Origin: Planctomycetaceae bacterium
GTDB taxonomy: Bacteria; Planctomycetota; Planctomycetia; Planctomycetales; Planctomycetaceae
DNA: 7,545 nucleotides
Assembly: GCA_947479075.1 (NCBI GenBank)
Contig: CANJZR010000182.1
Span: 1 to 7,545 of the forward strand
Direction: 5' to 3'
A program made the position numbers and the translations under genes. Shown here piece after piece: positions 6,320-7,545 of this stretch. The notes beneath the pieces were generated by a model. It did no database searches. It saw only the letters and a program-made list of their open reading frames with translations, and had not been told where the DNA came from. Numbering within the stretch: position 1 is the first letter of the stretch; each line of letters opens with the position of its first letter.

Positions 6320-7545
6320 ATGCGGTCGATGTTTCGCCGAATTGGTACGTGGTGTTTGTTGATCATCGCGGCGATGGCATCGAGCCTGTCCGCAGCTGAC
6401 GTCGACCTGTATGGGGTGCGTGAAGAGCATGTGATGATCCCGATGCGGGATGGGACGAAGCTGTCAGCGTATCTGTACTTTCCTCCCGAAGAAGGAATGT
6501 ACCCGGTGATTTATGAGCAGCGGTATGCGGACCTCAAAGGTGCAGGGACACGGCAGACGTTTGCCCGGCTGGCGAAGGCGGGGTTTGTGGTCTGCGGGCA
6601 AAACTTCCGCGGATCTGCACTCTCAGAAGGCACCTGGGTCGGATATCGAGCCCTCGGCTGGGGGGCACTCCAGGATGGCTATGACACCGTCGAGTGGCTC
6701 GCCGCCCAGCCCTGGTCAACCGGCAAGATCGGTACCGTGGGCAGCTCGCAGGCGGGGTTCGCGCAGAACTTTCTGGCTGTGACTCAGCCTCCGCATCTGA
6801 CGGCACAGTACATGATTGATACGGGGCTGAGCTTGTATCATGAGGGATATCGCATCGGGGGCACGACTCGCCCGGTGCGGTTCAAAGGGATGGGAGCTGT
6901 CTGCCGGGAACCAGCTCACAACGATGCGCTTCTCGACGAGTGGTTCAAGCACCCGACCTTTGATGACTACTGGAAGGACGAGGATTGCTCGCGGCACTTC
7001 GACAAGATGAACGTTCCCTGCTTTACGATCGGGAGTTGGTTCGACTTCATGAACGTGGGATCGATTGAGAGTTATCGCGGGCGACAGCATCGGGCGGGTC
7101 TGCAGTCACGCGGGCAACAACAACTGCTCATCGGGCCGTGGCTGCACGGGGGGTATCAAGGGAAGAACACGAATGTCACCAATGAGCTGACATTCCCCGT
7201 GAATGCGAAGTTTGACGCGGAGTCACACATCGTCCGCTGGTTCAATTACTGGCTCAAGGGGCAGGACAACCAGGTCGATCGCGACCCCGCAGTACAGTAC
7301 TACGTCATGGGGGCGGTCGGTGAGCCGGAGGCTCCGGGAAACGTCTGGCGCGAGGCGAATGACTGGCCGATCGACAGCACGCCGACATCGTATTACCTGC
7401 ACCTCGATAAAGGCCTGACCACGAATGGGCCGACAGAGCCCGACGGGGTGGTCAGCTATCTGGCTGACCCGCTGCATCCGGTCAACATCCCGAACCCTCG
7501 AGGTTTTCCGGGAGCAGCGGACGCACGGCATGTGGAGGAACAAGC
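6320..7545 (+). CDS. Secreted CocE/NonD family hydrolase (peptidase S15-like), C-terminus cut by window edge
   Basis: 408 codons are open from ATG 6320 to the right edge. GGAG (6309-6312) precedes the start by seven bases, and a second in-frame ATG at 6329 is less well placed. Residues 1-26 form a signal peptide: Arg-rich start, hydrophobic CLLIIAAMA core, and a likely cut near SLSAA, so export across the inner membrane is expected. The rest is an alpha/beta hydrolase of the X-Pro dipeptidyl-peptidase/cocaine-esterase type. It has the N-terminal MIPMRDGTKLSAYLYFP strand pattern, an oxyanion-region YEQRY, and an NFRG-S-x-G-like stretch. The nucleophile elbow is GSSQAG with Ser143, the acid is Asp242 in SWFDF, and the base is His276 in GPWLHGG. 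All three triad residues are present, so it should be catalytic. Family members cleave esters, amides or acylated antibiotics and Xaa-Pro peptides; the substrate here cannot be told. The C-terminal jelly-roll domain begins after about residue 340 and runs off the window. Confidence 0.93.
   Translation, partial: MRSMFRRIGTWCLLIIAAMASSLSAADVDLYGVREEHVMIPMRDGTKLSAYLYFPPEEGMYPVIYEQRYADLKGAGTRQTFARLAKAGFVVCGQNFRGSALSEGTWVGYRALGWGALQDGYDTVEWLAAQPWSTGKIGTVGSSQAGFAQNFLAVTQPPHLTAQYMIDTGLSLYHEGYRIGGTTRPVRFKGMGAVCREPAHNDALLDEWFKHPTFDDYWKDEDCSRHFDKMNVPCFTIGSWFDFMNVGSIESYRGRQHRAGLQSRGQQQLLIGPWLHGGYQGKNTNVTNELTFPVNAKFDAESHIVRWFNYWLKGQDNQVDRDPAVQYYVMGAVGEPEAPGNVWREANDWPIDSTPTSYYLHLDKGLTTNGPTEPDGVVSYLADPLHPVNIPNPRGFPGAADARHVEEQ

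Noticed and set aside
6199..6399. Plus-strand ORF starting with GTG just after the terminator
   Set aside because: It overlaps the signal-peptide coding region of the hydrolase in another frame and has no Shine-Dalgarno.

Overview
The window looks like a piece of a bacterial chromosome of moderately high G+C. A planctomycete-type genome is my best guess, from the overall feel of the SWIM-SNF2 protein, the secreted CocE/NonD hydrolase and the tail-like proteins. This is an impression from protein style, not a database match. There are four protein-coding genes, two of them cut by the window edges, and about 0.8 kb of gene-free DNA that carries a candidate structured RNA.

Left part (1-1964, minus strand). 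Two genes encode phage-tail-like structural proteins. The upstream one (1964 to 1239) is a 241-residue Ser/Thr/Asn/Tyr-rich protein that resembles concanavalin A/laminin-G-like lectin domains. The downstream one (1160 to beyond the left edge) has an Ig-like N-terminal region, three 37-40 residue stalk-type repeats, a Gly-rich hinge and a second beta-rich domain of baseplate/fibre type. Together they suggest the edge of a prophage, a tail-like particle or a gene-transfer-agent locus.

Centre (2175-5516, minus strand). One large gene encodes a SWIM zinc-finger plus SNF2-family ATPase with all the main helicase motifs. The open frame extends upstream to an ATG at 5789, but a GTG at 5516 behind a strong GGGAGG Shine-Dalgarno is the more credible start.

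Gene-free DNA (5517-6319). The minus-strand leader of the SNF2 gene contains several short perfect dyads. On the plus strand a possible -10 element is followed by about 200 bases with complementary segments that could form a multi-stem junction. These end in a very strong intrinsic terminator (6148-6191). This is either an orphan small RNA or a cis-acting leader/attenuator upstream of the next gene. A separate sigma-70-like promoter (6238-6266) lies after the terminator.

Right part (6320-7545, plus strand, cut by the edge). A secreted CocE/NonD (peptidase S15-like) alpha/beta hydrolase with a signal peptide and a recognisable Ser-Asp-His triad.

The SNF2 and hydrolase genes are divergent and share the intergenic region. 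Nothing shows that the two, or the tail-like genes, act in one pathway. No RNA polymerase-like, CRISPR, reverse transcriptase, integrase, transposase or tRNA gene was seen.
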